NCBI RefSeq assembly: GCF_006715785.1
Contig: NZ_VFNX01000001.1
Coordinates: 2,184,501 to 2,248,500 of the forward strand
Direction of reading: 5' to 3'
DNA: 64,000 bases
From: Streptomyces puniciscabiei
GTDB taxonomy: Bacteria > Actinomycetota > Actinomycetes > Streptomycetales > Streptomycetaceae
Shown here: piece by piece, positions 1 to 10,640 of the stretch
Layout: each line of letters starts with the position of its first letter
How positions within the stretch are numbered: position 1 is the stretch's first letter
Program-made: the position numbers and the translations under genes
The notes under the pieces: model-generated
Seen by the model: only the letters and a program-made list of their open reading frames with translations
What the model was told of the DNA's origin: nothing
Database searches by the model: none

Positions 1-1
1 G

Positions 2-649
2 GCCATCGCCAAGGAGGCCGGGGTCTCCGTCGGCAACGCCTACTACTACTTCGAGGGCAAGGAACACCTGATCCAGGGCTTCTACGACCGGATCGCCGCC
101 GAGCACCAGGCGGCGGTCCGCGAGGTCCTGGAGCGGGAGACCGACCTGGAGGCGCGGCTCGCGGGCGTGCTGACCGTCTGGCTCGACATCGCCCGCCCCT
201 ACCACGAGTTCGCCGTGCAGTTCTTCAAGAACGCCGCCGACCCCGACAGCCCGCTCAGCCCCTTCTCCCCGGAGAGCGAGCACGCCCGCGAGCAGGCCAT
301 CGCCGTCCACCGCGAGGTGCTGGCGGGCTCCAAGTCCAAGGTCGCCCCCGAACTGCGGGAGGTGCTCCCGGAGTTGATGTGGCTCTCCCAGATGGGCCTG
401 GTCCTGTACTGGGTCTTCGACCGGACGGAAGGGCGCGAGCGCAGTTACCGCCTGGCCCGCCGGGGCGCCCGGCTGACCGCACGCGGCGTGGCGCTCGCCC
501 GCTTCCGCGTGTTGCGCCCCCTGGTCCTGGAGGTCCATGAGCTGTTCACGGACTTCCTGCCCGGCATGACGAAGGCACTGCCGGATCCCCGTACCAAGGG
601 GACCGGGGGAACCAGGGGGGCCAAGGGGCGCGGCGAGCCGGCCGGCTGA
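2..649 (+). CDS. TetR family transcriptional regulator (5' end missing)
   Basis: Only the last 215 residues are present; the frame is already open at base 2. The first residues (AIAKEAGVSVGNAYYYFEGK) are the end of a TetR-type helix-turn-helix, with the recognition helix and the usual Y-Y-F-x-x-K motif, so about 30 N-terminal residues lie outside the window. The rest is an all-helical ligand and dimer domain with a basic, low-complexity end (GTRGAKGRG). The stop TGA directly abuts the stop of the convergent solute-binding gene. TetR proteins usually repress a neighbouring gene; which one cannot be told here. Confidence 0.9.
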   Translation, partial: AIAKEAGVSVGNAYYYFEGKEHLIQGFYDRIAAEHQAAVREVLERETDLEARLAGVLTVWLDIARPYHEFAVQFFKNAADPDSPLSPFSPESEHAREQAIAVHREVLAGSKSKVAPELREVLPELMWLSQMGLVLYWVFDRTEGRERSYRLARRGARLTARGVALARFRVLRPLVLEVHELFTDFLPGMTKALPDPRTKGTGGTRGAKGRGEPAG

Positions 650-2209
650 TCAGATCCACTGCAGACGCCACAGACGGAACACGCCCGTGCCGTCGTCCAG
701 GTACTGACTGCCGCCCACGTCCTCGGTGCTGACCACGTACTCCTTGCGCTGCCACAGCGGGATCAGCGGGACGTCCTGGGCTACGTCCGCCTGGATGTCC
801 TTGAAGTCGTTCGCGGCCCGGCTGCGGTCGGCGTACCGCTGGCTGTCCTGGATGAGACTGTCGACCAGCTTGTTGCTGTACCCGGTGCTCATCGTGGAGC
901 CCGTGCCGACGAGCGCGGCGCCGAAGGTGTCCGGGTCGGGATAGTCGGGCACCCAGCCGACCGCCCACGCGTCCATCTTCCCGGCGGCCCAGCGCTTCTG
1001 GAAGTCGGTCCACTCGTACCCCTGGACGTCCACCTTGAACAGGCCGCCGGCCTCCAGCTGCCGCTTCAGCGCCGCGGCCTCCTGCTCGCCCACGCCCCGG
1101 TTCCTGCCGTAGCCGAACGTGAAGCGCACCGGCAGGCTGACCCCGGCCTGGCTGAGCAGCGCCCGCGCCTTCTGGACGCTCTGCGTCGGGTAGTCGTCGA
1201 AGTACGACGTGGTGTGGCCGGTGATGCCGGTCGGGATCAGCGAGTACAGCGGGTCGACCGTGCCCTCGTAGACGGTCGAGGCGAGCTGCTCGCGGTTGAC
1301 CAGCCAGGCCATCGCGCGCCGCACCCGCACGTCGTGCAGGGGGGAGTCGGCGCGCGTGTTGAGGTACAGGTTGCGGGTCTCGGCGCTGTCGGACTCGGTG
1401 ACCCGCTGGTTGGGGTCGCTCGGGTTCAGCTGGGAGAGCACGTCCGGCGGCAGCTCCCGGGTGGCGACGTCGACCTGCCCCGCCTTCCAGGCGCTGTCGA
1501 GCTTCGCGGAGTCGGCGTAGTACCGCAGCTCGATCGGGCGGCCGGTGCCGGTGAGATAGCCCCGGTAGTGGCCGTTCGGCTCCAGGACGGCCTTGTCGTT
1601 GCTGGTGTACGACGTCAGGGTGTACGGGCCGGTGCCGTCGACGTCGGTGCCCTTGCGCAGGGAGTCGGCCGGGTACTTCTCCTTGTCCACGATCGCCCCG
1701 GCGCCCGTGGCGACCTTCAGCGGCCAGGTGGCGTCCGGGGACGACAGATGGAACGTGACGGTCGTCGCGCTGTCGGCGGTCACCGAGCCGAGCGTGGAGA
1801 ACAGCGAGGCCGGGCCGACATCGGAGTTGATCTTCTTGACCCGGTCGAAGGAGTACTTCACGTCCTCGGCCGTCATCGCGCGTCCGCTCGGGAAGGTGAT
1901 CCCGGAGCGCAGCGTGCACCGGTACGTCCGCAGACCGCCGCCCTCGAAGGCGCAGCTCCGCGCCGCGTCCGGGACCGGCTCGACGCCGCCCGTCTCGAAC
2001 GTCAGCAGCGACTGGAAGACATTGCTGAACAAGGCCCAGGAACCGGCGTCGTAGGCGCCCGCCGGGTCGAGGTCCGTGACGGCGTCCGTCGTACCGACCG
2101 CGATGGTCTTGTTCTGGTTGTCCTGCGACGGCAGCAGCTGCCAGCCGCCGATTCCCGCGATCGCGAGCACGAGCAGTGCCACGAGAACGCGCATGCGAAC
2201 AGATCGCAT
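650..2209 (-). CDS. ABC transporter family 5 (peptide/nickel type) solute-binding protein
   Basis: A 519-residue extracytoplasmic binding protein of the OppA/DppA class (SBP_bac_5). It starts with a basic-hydrophobic export segment (MRVLVALLVLAIAG) that has no lipobox cysteine, so it may stay anchored by an uncleaved signal. The body carries typical family features: DPAGAYDAGSW near the N-terminus, the LRSGITFPSGRAMTAEDVKYS block, and YPDPDTFGA near the C-terminus. An upstream in-frame ATG at 2257 exists, but ATG 2209 has a GGGGAGGG ribosome binding site at good distance and starts exactly at the signal segment. No permease or ATPase gene is adjacent, so it is an orphan in this window; the substrate is unknown. 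Confidence 0.88.
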   Translation of the reverse strand: MRSVRMRVLVALLVLAIAGIGGWQLLPSQDNQNKTIAVGTTDAVTDLDPAGAYDAGSWALFSNVFQSLLTFETGGVEPVPDAARSCAFEGGGLRTYRCTLRSGITFPSGRAMTAEDVKYSFDRVKKINSDVGPASLFSTLGSVTADSATTVTFHLSSPDATWPLKVATGAGAIVDKEKYPADSLRKGTDVDGTGPYTLTSYTSNDKAVLEPNGHYRGYLTGTGRPIELRYYADSAKLDSAWKAGQVDVATRELPPDVLSQLNPSDPNQRVTESDSAETRNLYLNTRADSPLHDVRVRRAMAWLVNREQLASTVYEGTVDPLYSLIPTGITGHTTSYFDDYPTQSVQKARALLSQAGVSLPVRFTFGYGRNRGVGEQEAAALKRQLEAGGLFKVDVQGYEWTDFQKRWAAGKMDAWAVGWVPDYPDPDTFGAALVGTGSTMSTGYSNKLVDSLIQDSQRYADRSRAANDFKDIQADVAQDVPLIPLWQRKEYVVSTEDVGGSQYLDDGTGVFRLWRLQWI

Positions 2210-2439
2210 GGTGGTGCCCTCCCCAGGCCCTTCAAAGGCCCTACCCCTGGCCAGCACGATTTCGCCACCCCCTAGTGGCGCGGCTCACCTAATCACACGG
2301 GTTTCGCCCGGGGGAAGGGCTTTCTGACCAGATGGGGAAAGAACTTACCGAGGCGTTGTTTCCCCCGGGTTTCACAGCGTCTTCACAGGTGTGGGAGCGG
2401 TTTCGGCCAGGGGGCGGCGCGGCTCGGGGCTGGTGCGGC

Positions 2440-3738
2440 TCACGCGCGCGTGGCGGCCAGCTGGACGACCGTCACGTCCGACGGTGCCCCCACACGGGTG
2501 GGCGGCCCCCAGGCGCCGGCGCCCCGGCTGACGTACAGCTGGGTGTCGCCGTAGCGGTCGAGACCGGCGACGGTCGGATTGGCGGCGGCCGCGAGGAGGT
2601 TGCCGGGCCAGAGCTGGCCGCCGTGGGTGTGCCCGGACAGCTGCAGGTCGACGCCGTACCGGACGGCCTCGTGGATCTGCGCCGGCTGGTGCGCGAGCAG
2701 CACGCACGCGCGTGCCGGGTCCCGGTCGCCGAGCGCCTTGCCGAAGTCCGGTCCCTGGCCCTCGCTCTCGCCCGCCAGGTCGTTCACCCCGGCCAGGTCG
2801 AAGTACGGCAACTCGGTGCGGGCGTTCTCCAACGGGTGCAGGCCGAAAGACCGCACCTCGGCCACCCACTGCTCGGCGCCGGAGAGGTACTCGTGGTTGC
2901 CGGTGACGAAGTAGGCGCCGTGCCGCGCGCTGAGCCGTGCGAGGGGTGCTGCGGCCGGGCCCAGGTTCTTGACGCTGCCGTCCACCAGGTCGCCGACGAC
3001 CGCGATCAGGTCGGGCCGGGTGGCGTTGACGGTGTCGACGACCCGCTGCGCGAAGTCGCGGCCGAGGATGGGGCCGAGGTGGATGTCGCTGACGACCGCG
3101 ATGCGGAAACCGTGGGCCGCGCGCGGGAGTTTGGCCAGGGGGACGGCGACGTGTCGCACGCGCGGTCCGCGGAGCACTCCGTAGGTTCCGCAGCCGACGG
3201 TCGCTGTGGCTGCGGTTGTGGCTGCGGCGGCTACGACTCTGGATACGAAGAGGCGGCGCGTGGGAGCCGTTGTCGCAGTGGGCGTACCAGGGGGCTCCGC
3301 CCCCTGGACCCCCGGCCTTTGCCCACCCGCCACCCGACTCGGTTGGCCGAGAGGTGAAGCGACAAGGTTCTCGCTCGGTTCGCTGAGAGGCGCTGCCGTC
3401 TCGTCCTGACGTCTGCTGCGGTGTTCCAAGAAGCGGCGGAGAAGGGGGCGTACGACCTCTCCCGCCAGTACCGCCGGCAGCAGGTACAGGGCGACGGCCA
3501 TCCACAGGAAGCCGGGCCAGGCGAGGGTGCGCTGGAGCCAGAAGGGGGCGGCGGAGTGCTCGGTGAGCAGGGCCGCGAGCATCAGGAGCGGGCCGGTGAC
3601 GAAGAGCACCGTGCCGGCGCGGCGGGCCGGGCCGGGGCCTCGCGTGGTGTCGCGGACCAGGCGCCGCCAGACGTACCTGTGCAGGCCCGCCACGACGGCC
3701 AGGGCGGCGACGGCGACGAGCGCGAGGACGACGACCAT
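2440..3738 (-). CDS. Membrane-anchored metallophosphoesterase
   Basis: About 432 residues. The N-terminal third has several hydrophobic segments (MVVVLALVAVAALAVVAG; TVLFVTGPLLMLAALL; GFLWMAVALYLLPAVL), then a proline-rich linker and a calcineurin-like phosphoesterase domain. All metal-binding motifs are visible in order: SDIHLG, GDLVDG, GNHEY, a lone His in LLAHQP, and SGHTHGGQLWP. This layout is that of the YkuE/YaeI-like membrane phosphoesterases; the substrate is unknown. The frame stays open upstream to 4041, but the ATG at 3738 begins the hydrophobic segment and lies 8 bases after the stop of the small gene 3747-3986, suggesting translational coupling. Confidence 0.88.
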   Translation of the reverse strand: MVVVLALVAVAALAVVAGLHRYVWRRLVRDTTRGPGPARRAGTVLFVTGPLLMLAALLTEHSAAPFWLQRTLAWPGFLWMAVALYLLPAVLAGEVVRPLLRRFLEHRSRRQDETAAPLSEPSENLVASPLGQPSRVAGGQRPGVQGAEPPGTPTATTAPTRRLFVSRVVAAAATTAATATVGCGTYGVLRGPRVRHVAVPLAKLPRAAHGFRIAVVSDIHLGPILGRDFAQRVVDTVNATRPDLIAVVGDLVDGSVKNLGPAAAPLARLSARHGAYFVTGNHEYLSGAEQWVAEVRSFGLHPLENARTELPYFDLAGVNDLAGESEGQGPDFGKALGDRDPARACVLLAHQPAQIHEAVRYGVDLQLSGHTHGGQLWPGNLLAAAANPTVAGLDRYGDTQLYVSRGAGAWGPPTRVGAPSDVTVVQLAATRA

Positions 3739-3746
3739 CCCGGAGG

Positions 3747-3986
3747 CTATGACGCGCGGCGCAGTGCGCGCAGTCCGCGCAACCCGATGCCCCCGATGAC
3801 CGTCCCCAATACGAAGGAAACGACCGCCAGCAGCAGGTGCACCCAGAAGTAAGCGGTCGGGTGGCCGTGATCGAAGGCGAGCCCGCTGCTGTCCTTGACC
3901 AGGTTCTTGACGAAAGTGACCCAGATGACCCAGGACCACACCCCGAAGGCGAGCAGGAACCAGGAGACCGGGCGGCTGAGCTTCAT
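3747..3986 (-). CDS. Small two-TM membrane protein, function unknown
   Basis: A 79-residue protein with two predicted membrane helices (residues about 7-26 and 46-70) and a basic C-terminal end (RGLRALRRAS). I know similar small proteins from Streptomyces genomes but no function. It lies directly upstream of the metallophosphoesterase, in the same direction and 8 bases apart, so the two probably form an operon. It is divergent from the carboxypeptidase gene at 4078, with about 90 bases between the starts. Codon usage is normal for the window. Confidence 0.75.
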   Translation of the reverse strand: MKLSRPVSWFLLAFGVWSWVIWVTFVKNLVKDSSGLAFDHGHPTAYFWVHLLLAVVSFVLGTVIGGIGLRGLRALRRAS

Positions 3987-4077
3987 GCGACCAGTATCGC
4001 CGTTCGCCGTCCGGTTCCGTGTCGGGGGTGAGGTGGGTCATGGGACTTCGCAGCCGACAAAAGGTACGTTCTCGACC

Positions 4078-5307
4078 GTGTCCGCACCGAAGACGACCGG
4101 CCGGCGATCCCTGCTGGTCACCTCAGCCACCCTGCTGTCGCTGTCCGCCACCGCGCCCGCCGCCCTCGCCGCCCCCGCCCCCTCCGCAGACCCGACGGCC
4201 ACGCCCCCGGCCCGGATGTCGACCGTGGGCGGTGTTCGGCTGGGCCAGCCGGGCACGCAGGTCAACCTCGCGCCGGGTGTCCCGGTGCTGCCGAAGGACA
4301 TCACCGCGCGCTCCTGGATCGTCACCGACGCCGAGTCCGGCGAGGTGCTCGCCGCACACAACGCGCACTGGCGGCTGCCCCCGGCGAGCACGCTGAAGAT
4401 GCTGTTCGCCGACACCCTGCTGCCCCGCTTCCCGAAGGACGAGAAGCACAAGGTGGTGCCGGCCGACCTCGCGGGCATGGGCGTCGGCTCCAGCGTGGTC
4501 GGGATAAAGGAGGGGCACACCTACTCCGTCCACGACCTGTGGCTCGGGGTCTTCCTGCGCTCGGGCAACGACGCCGTGCACACGCTGGCCTCGATGAACA
4601 ACGGCGTCGCGCAGACCGTCAAGGACATGCAGGACCACGCCGACGAACTGCAGGCCCTGGACACGCACGTGGTCTCGCCCGACGGCTACGACGAGCCGGG
4701 GCAGGTGTCGTCGGCGTACGACCTGACGCTGATCGCCCGGTCCGGGCTGCAGAAGAAGGACTTCCGCGACTACTGCTCGACCGTCAGCGCCAGGTTCGAG
4801 TCGCGCGAGATCCGCAACACCAACCGGCTGCTGAGCGGTGACCCGGACGTGCCCGTCTACCAGGGCATCGCGGGCGTGAAGAACGGCAACACCACCAACG
4901 CGGGCGCCACCTTCACCGGGGTCGCCGAGCGGGGCGGCAGGGTGCTGCTCGTCACGGTGATGCATCCGGAGAAGGCCGAGCACAACGAGGTCTACAAGGA
5001 GACGGCCAGGCTGTTCGACTGGGGTTTCCAGGCGGCCGGCAAGGTCAATCCGGTGGGCGAGCTGGTGCCGCCGAAGAGCGTCCTGCCGAGCCCGGGGGCA
5101 AGCGCGTCCGCCGGGGACTCCGCGAAGGGCGGCGGATCCGGCGCCAGGCCGGTGGCCGGTGCCACCGCCGGCTCCGGCTCCGGCTCCGGCATCGGCACCG
5201 CCGCCGCCATCACGGGCGGCGTGCTGGTGCTGCTCGCGGGCGCGGCGTTCCTGGTCAACCGCCGGTGGCCGCTGCCGGACCTGATGCGCCGTCGGCCGCG
5301 CCCCTAG
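4078..5307 (+). CDS. D-alanyl-D-alanine carboxypeptidase (penicillin-binding protein, S11 family)
   Basis: A 409-residue DacA/DacC-like enzyme that trims the terminal D-Ala of peptidoglycan stem peptides outside the membrane. The catalytic motifs are S104-T-L-K107, S-G-N at about 162, and K-N-G at about 268 in place of the usual KTG. It starts with a twin-arginine-like basic signal (TTGRRSLLVTS, then an Ala-rich cleavage region APAALAAPAP) and ends with a Ser/Gly linker, one TM helix and a basic tail. The start is the GTG at 4078 after an AAAGG; an ATG far upstream at 3895 would overlap the divergent gene. The 3' end overlaps the convergent YihY gene by 53 bases. Confidence 0.9.
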   Translation: MSAPKTTGRRSLLVTSATLLSLSATAPAALAAPAPSADPTATPPARMSTVGGVRLGQPGTQVNLAPGVPVLPKDITARSWIVTDAESGEVLAAHNAHWRLPPASTLKMLFADTLLPRFPKDEKHKVVPADLAGMGVGSSVVGIKEGHTYSVHDLWLGVFLRSGNDAVHTLASMNNGVAQTVKDMQDHADELQALDTHVVSPDGYDEPGQVSSAYDLTLIARSGLQKKDFRDYCSTVSARFESREIRNTNRLLSGDPDVPVYQGIAGVKNGNTTNAGATFTGVAERGGRVLLVTVMHPEKAEHNEVYKETARLFDWGFQAAGKVNPVGELVPPKSVLPSPGASASAGDSAKGGGSGARPVAGATAGSGSGSGIGTAAAITGGVLVLLAGAAFLVNRRWPLPDLMRRRPRP

Positions 5308-6169
5308 GGCCCCGGTCCTCCTTGCTGCGCGTCGCCGTCCAGGAGGCGCAGAACAGCGCGAGTTTGGCGGTGAGGTTGAGCCACAGCAGCAGCGCCACGG
5401 GGACGCCGAAGGCACCGTACATGCTCTTCGCGGCGACCCCCTGGATATAGCCGCTGAGCAGCAGTTTCAGCAGTTCGAAGCCGACCGCGCCGAGCAGGGC
5501 CGCCACCAGCAGGCGGCGGCGCGGCGGCTCGACGCCGGGCAGCAGGGTCAGGACGTAGAGCAGGACGAGGAAGTCGGCGAGCGCGGCGACGGCGAACGCG
5601 GCGATCCGCAGCAGCACACTGCCCCAGCCGTGCTCGGCCAGACCGAGGGTGCGCGACACGAGTCCGACGGCGGCCGAGGCGAGCGTGGACACGGCGAGCG
5701 TGACCAGCACGGCCCCGCCTAGGCCGAGGAGGATGCCGGCGTCCTTGGCCTTGGCCACCACCGGATTCTGCTGCTGGTCCGGCAGCTCCCACACCGCGCG
5801 CAGGCAGTCCCGCATCTGGCCGACCCAGCTGATGCCGGTCAACAGCAGCAGGGCGCCCGCGATGACGCCGACGGATCCGGCGTTGTCCACGAGCGAGGTC
5901 AGGTCCAGGCGGCTGGAGAGGACGCCCGGGAACTGCTCGGCGATCTTGTGCTCGACGGTCTTCTGCCGGGCCGGGCTGAGCGTGGCGGCGCTGACCGCGG
6001 CGACCAGGGTCAGCAGCGGGAACAGCGCCACGAAGCTGATGAACGTCATCGCGGCGGCCAGTCGCGTCCACTTCACCCGGTCCAGCCGTTCGTAGCAGTG
6101 CCACGCGTGCGTCTCCGTCAGCCGGGCCACGAGCGGCCCGATGCCGGGGAGTCTCTTCAGCCAGTCCAT
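5255..6169 (-). CDS. YihY/BrkB family inner membrane protein
   Basis: 304 residues with about six TM helices in the arrangement of the YihY/UPF0761 (formerly BrkB, once misnamed RNase BN) family. Family marks are AAAMTFISFVALFPLLTL near residue 40, GISWVGQMRDCLRAVWELP in the middle, and YGAFGVPVALLLWLNLTAK near residue 260. The C-terminal 25 residues are hydrophilic and Gly/Ala-rich. It is a single gene whose 3' end overlaps that of the carboxypeptidase by 53 bases in a convergent arrangement. Molecular function is not established for the family. Confidence 0.88.
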   Translation of the reverse strand: MDWLKRLPGIGPLVARLTETHAWHCYERLDRVKWTRLAAAMTFISFVALFPLLTLVAAVSAATLSPARQKTVEHKIAEQFPGVLSSRLDLTSLVDNAGSVGVIAGALLLLTGISWVGQMRDCLRAVWELPDQQQNPVVAKAKDAGILLGLGGAVLVTLAVSTLASAAVGLVSRTLGLAEHGWGSVLLRIAAFAVAALADFLVLLYVLTLLPGVEPPRRRLLVAALLGAVGFELLKLLLSGYIQGVAAKSMYGAFGVPVALLLWLNLTAKLALFCASWTATRSKEDRGPRGAADGASGPAAATGG

Positions 6170-6285
6170 GATCCGTACCTGCCCCCGACCGCGCGCTCGT
6201 AAGACATCCCACTAATCACCCATTGTGTGGAGCGGCCGAATGTTCAGTAACTAATCCCTCATATAGGGACGATACGGTCAGCAGC

Positions 6286-7032
6286 ATGCGACGATCCGAC
6301 GTCACGGAACACGGTCTCCCCCACTCCCTGCTCGTCCTCGGCGGCACGTCCGACATCGCGCTGGCCACCGCGCGCCGGCTGATCGCCCGCCGCACCCGCA
6401 CGGTATGGCTGGCGGGCCGCCCCTCACCGGCCCTGGAACAGGCTGCCGAGAGCCTGCGCGCACTCGGCGCGGACACCCGTACCGTCGCCTTCGACGCCCT
6501 CGACCCCGAGTCCCACGAGACCGCCCTCGGCAAGGTGTTCGCCGAGGGCGACATCGACCTGGTGCTGCTCGCCTTCGGCATCCTCGGCGACCAGGCCCAC
6601 GACGAGCGGGACCCGGTACGCGCCGTCCAGGTCGCCCGGACCAACTACACCGGAGCCGTCTCCGCCGGCCTGGTCGCCGGCCGCGCCCTGCAGGCCCAGG
6701 GGCACGGCTCCCTCGTGGTCCTCTCCGCCGCCGTCGGCGAGCGGGCCCGCCGCACCGACTTCATCTACGGCTCCAGCAAGGCCGGCCTCGACGCCTTCGC
6801 CCAGGGCCTCGGCGACGCCCTCCACGGCACGGGCGCCCACGTCATGGTCGTACGGCCCGGGTACCTGCGGGACGCAGGGCCGCTGTCGACGACTCCGGAG
6901 GCGGTGGCGACGGCCATCGAACTGGGGCTGCGCAGACGCTCGGAGGTGGTGTGGGTGCCGGGGGCGCTGCGGGTGGTCATGTCGGCGCTGCGGCACACGC
7001 CACGGGCTCTGTTCCGAAGGCTGCCCGTTTAG
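6286..7032 (+). CDS. Short-chain dehydrogenase, DprE2-like (decaprenylphosphoryl-2-keto-ribose reductase type)
   Basis: 248 residues, the length of mycobacterial DprE2. It has the NAD(P)-binding LLVLGGTSDIALATARRL and the catalytic Ser (LSAAVGE) with Y-x-x-x-K (YGSSK). DprE2 reduces decaprenylphosphoryl-2-keto-erythro-pentose to the arabinose form in mycobacteria, acting with the FAD oxidase DprE1. No DprE1 gene is present here, so the substrate in this organism is uncertain. An ATG 63 bases upstream is in frame, but ATG 6286 fits the family start. The upstream 100 bases contain an AT-rich stretch (ATATAGGGACGATACGG) that could be the promoter. Confidence 0.82.
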   Translation: MRRSDVTEHGLPHSLLVLGGTSDIALATARRLIARRTRTVWLAGRPSPALEQAAESLRALGADTRTVAFDALDPESHETALGKVFAEGDIDLVLLAFGILGDQAHDERDPVRAVQVARTNYTGAVSAGLVAGRALQAQGHGSLVVLSAAVGERARRTDFIYGSSKAGLDAFAQGLGDALHGTGAHVMVVRPGYLRDAGPLSTTPEAVATAIELGLRRRSEVVWVPGALRVVMSALRHTPRALFRRLPV

Positions 7033-7041
7033 CCTCCGGCC

Positions 7042-7623
7042 CTACGACACCGCGCTACGGCCCAATCCCCGAACCGCACCGGCCTGCGACGGCACCACGG
7101 ACCCCCCGAACGTGAACTCCCGCAGCTTGCGCCACACCCCGTCGGCCCCCTGCTCGTACAGCGCGAAACCCGTGCACGGCCACTGCGCGTCGAAGCCGGC
7201 CAGCTCCTCGAACGCCCGGTCCATCGCCGCCTCGTCGATGCCGTGCGCGACGGTGACATGAGGGTGGTACGGGAACTGCAGGTCACGCGCCACCGGCCCG
7301 GAGGCGTCCCGGACCCGCTGCTGCAACAGGGTGCACTCCTCGGCGCCCTGGACGACGCGGACGTAGACCACCGGGGAGAGCGGACGGAACGTGCCGGTGC
7401 CGGACAGCCGCATCGGGAACGGCCGCCCGCTCGCGGCGACCTCGGTGAGGTGCCTCTCGACGGCCGGCAACTCGCTCTCGTCGACCTCGGTCGGCGGCAG
7501 CAGCGTGACATGCGTGGGGATGCCGTGAGCCGCGGCGTCGCCGAAGCCCGCGCGCCGCTCCTGGAGCAGGCGGCCGTGAGGCTCCGGGACCGCGATCGAC
7601 ACGCCGATCGTTACGGTCCCCAC
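7042..7623 (-). CDS. 2'-5' RNA ligase family protein (2H phosphoesterase superfamily)
   Basis: 193 residues with the two H-x-T motifs that define the 2H superfamily: HVTLLPP at about residue 38 and HVTVAHG at about residue 123. These two histidines form the active site that opens 2',3'-cyclic phosphates or acts as RNA ligase/phosphodiesterase in ThpR-like enzymes. Length is normal. It is convergent with the SDR gene (9 bases between stops) and lies downstream of trpS on the same strand, 168 bases away; that gap holds nothing I recognise. The physiological RNA substrate is unknown. Confidence 0.85.
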   Translation of the reverse strand: MGTVTIGVSIAVPEPHGRLLQERRAGFGDAAAHGIPTHVTLLPPTEVDESELPAVERHLTEVAASGRPFPMRLSGTGTFRPLSPVVYVRVVQGAEECTLLQQRVRDASGPVARDLQFPYHPHVTVAHGIDEAAMDRAFEELAGFDAQWPCTGFALYEQGADGVWRKLREFTFGGSVVPSQAGAVRGLGRSAVS

Positions 7624-7791
7624 GTCGTCTCCTGTCGTCGCGTCTGTTGTGTTCTCAGTCGTCCGGGTATCGACTGTACGACCACGGTCGTCCTCGGGGC
7701 AGGCGCAGCGGAAGTGATGTGCAGCGCTCTGCCCGACAGGACGTGTGTACGGTCGTGCGCCTCGGCGCCGGTCCGTGCGTCTGCGTGCCCC

Positions 7792-10426
<2,635 letters not shown>

Positions 10427-10462
10427 GGGGACCTCCGGACGGCGTGCGTACAGCGTTCACGT

Positions 10463-10546
10463 TCGGCCCAGGCGCACGGCACACATCAGACTCGGGCCGC
10501 TCCCCGATGGTCCGTCCCATCCCAGCGCGCCAGTCACGGCCCGCTG
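10463..10546 (-). promoter_or_regulatory. ZTP (pfl motif) riboswitch in the glyA leader
   Basis: On the minus strand the leader contains GGGCCGTGACTGGCG, a hairpin closing with ACCATCGGGGAGCGGCCC, a short linker, then GTGCGCCTGGGCC. These are the conserved first-domain core (GUGACUGGCG), the closing GGGGAGCG and the CCUGGGC pseudoknot loop of the pfl/ZTP aptamer. It ends about 37 bases before the glyA ATG. ZTP riboswitches sense the purine intermediate analogue that builds up when 10-formyl-THF is short and turn on one-carbon genes such as glyA and purH. The expression platform is not obvious; control at the GGAGG site is likely. Confidence 0.85.
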
Positions 10547-10640
10547 ATCAGCCTACCGGGCGGAGCACGCGGCCAGGTTCCTCGGTCCACCATGCGAGCG
10601 ACGGTAGGAAGGAGGTCCCCCCTCGTCACCGGAGGCCGCC

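Noticed and set aside
3895..4077. Upstream extension of the carboxypeptidase to ATG 3895
   Set aside because: It would overlap the divergent small membrane gene and add a non-family stretch before a clear signal peptide.
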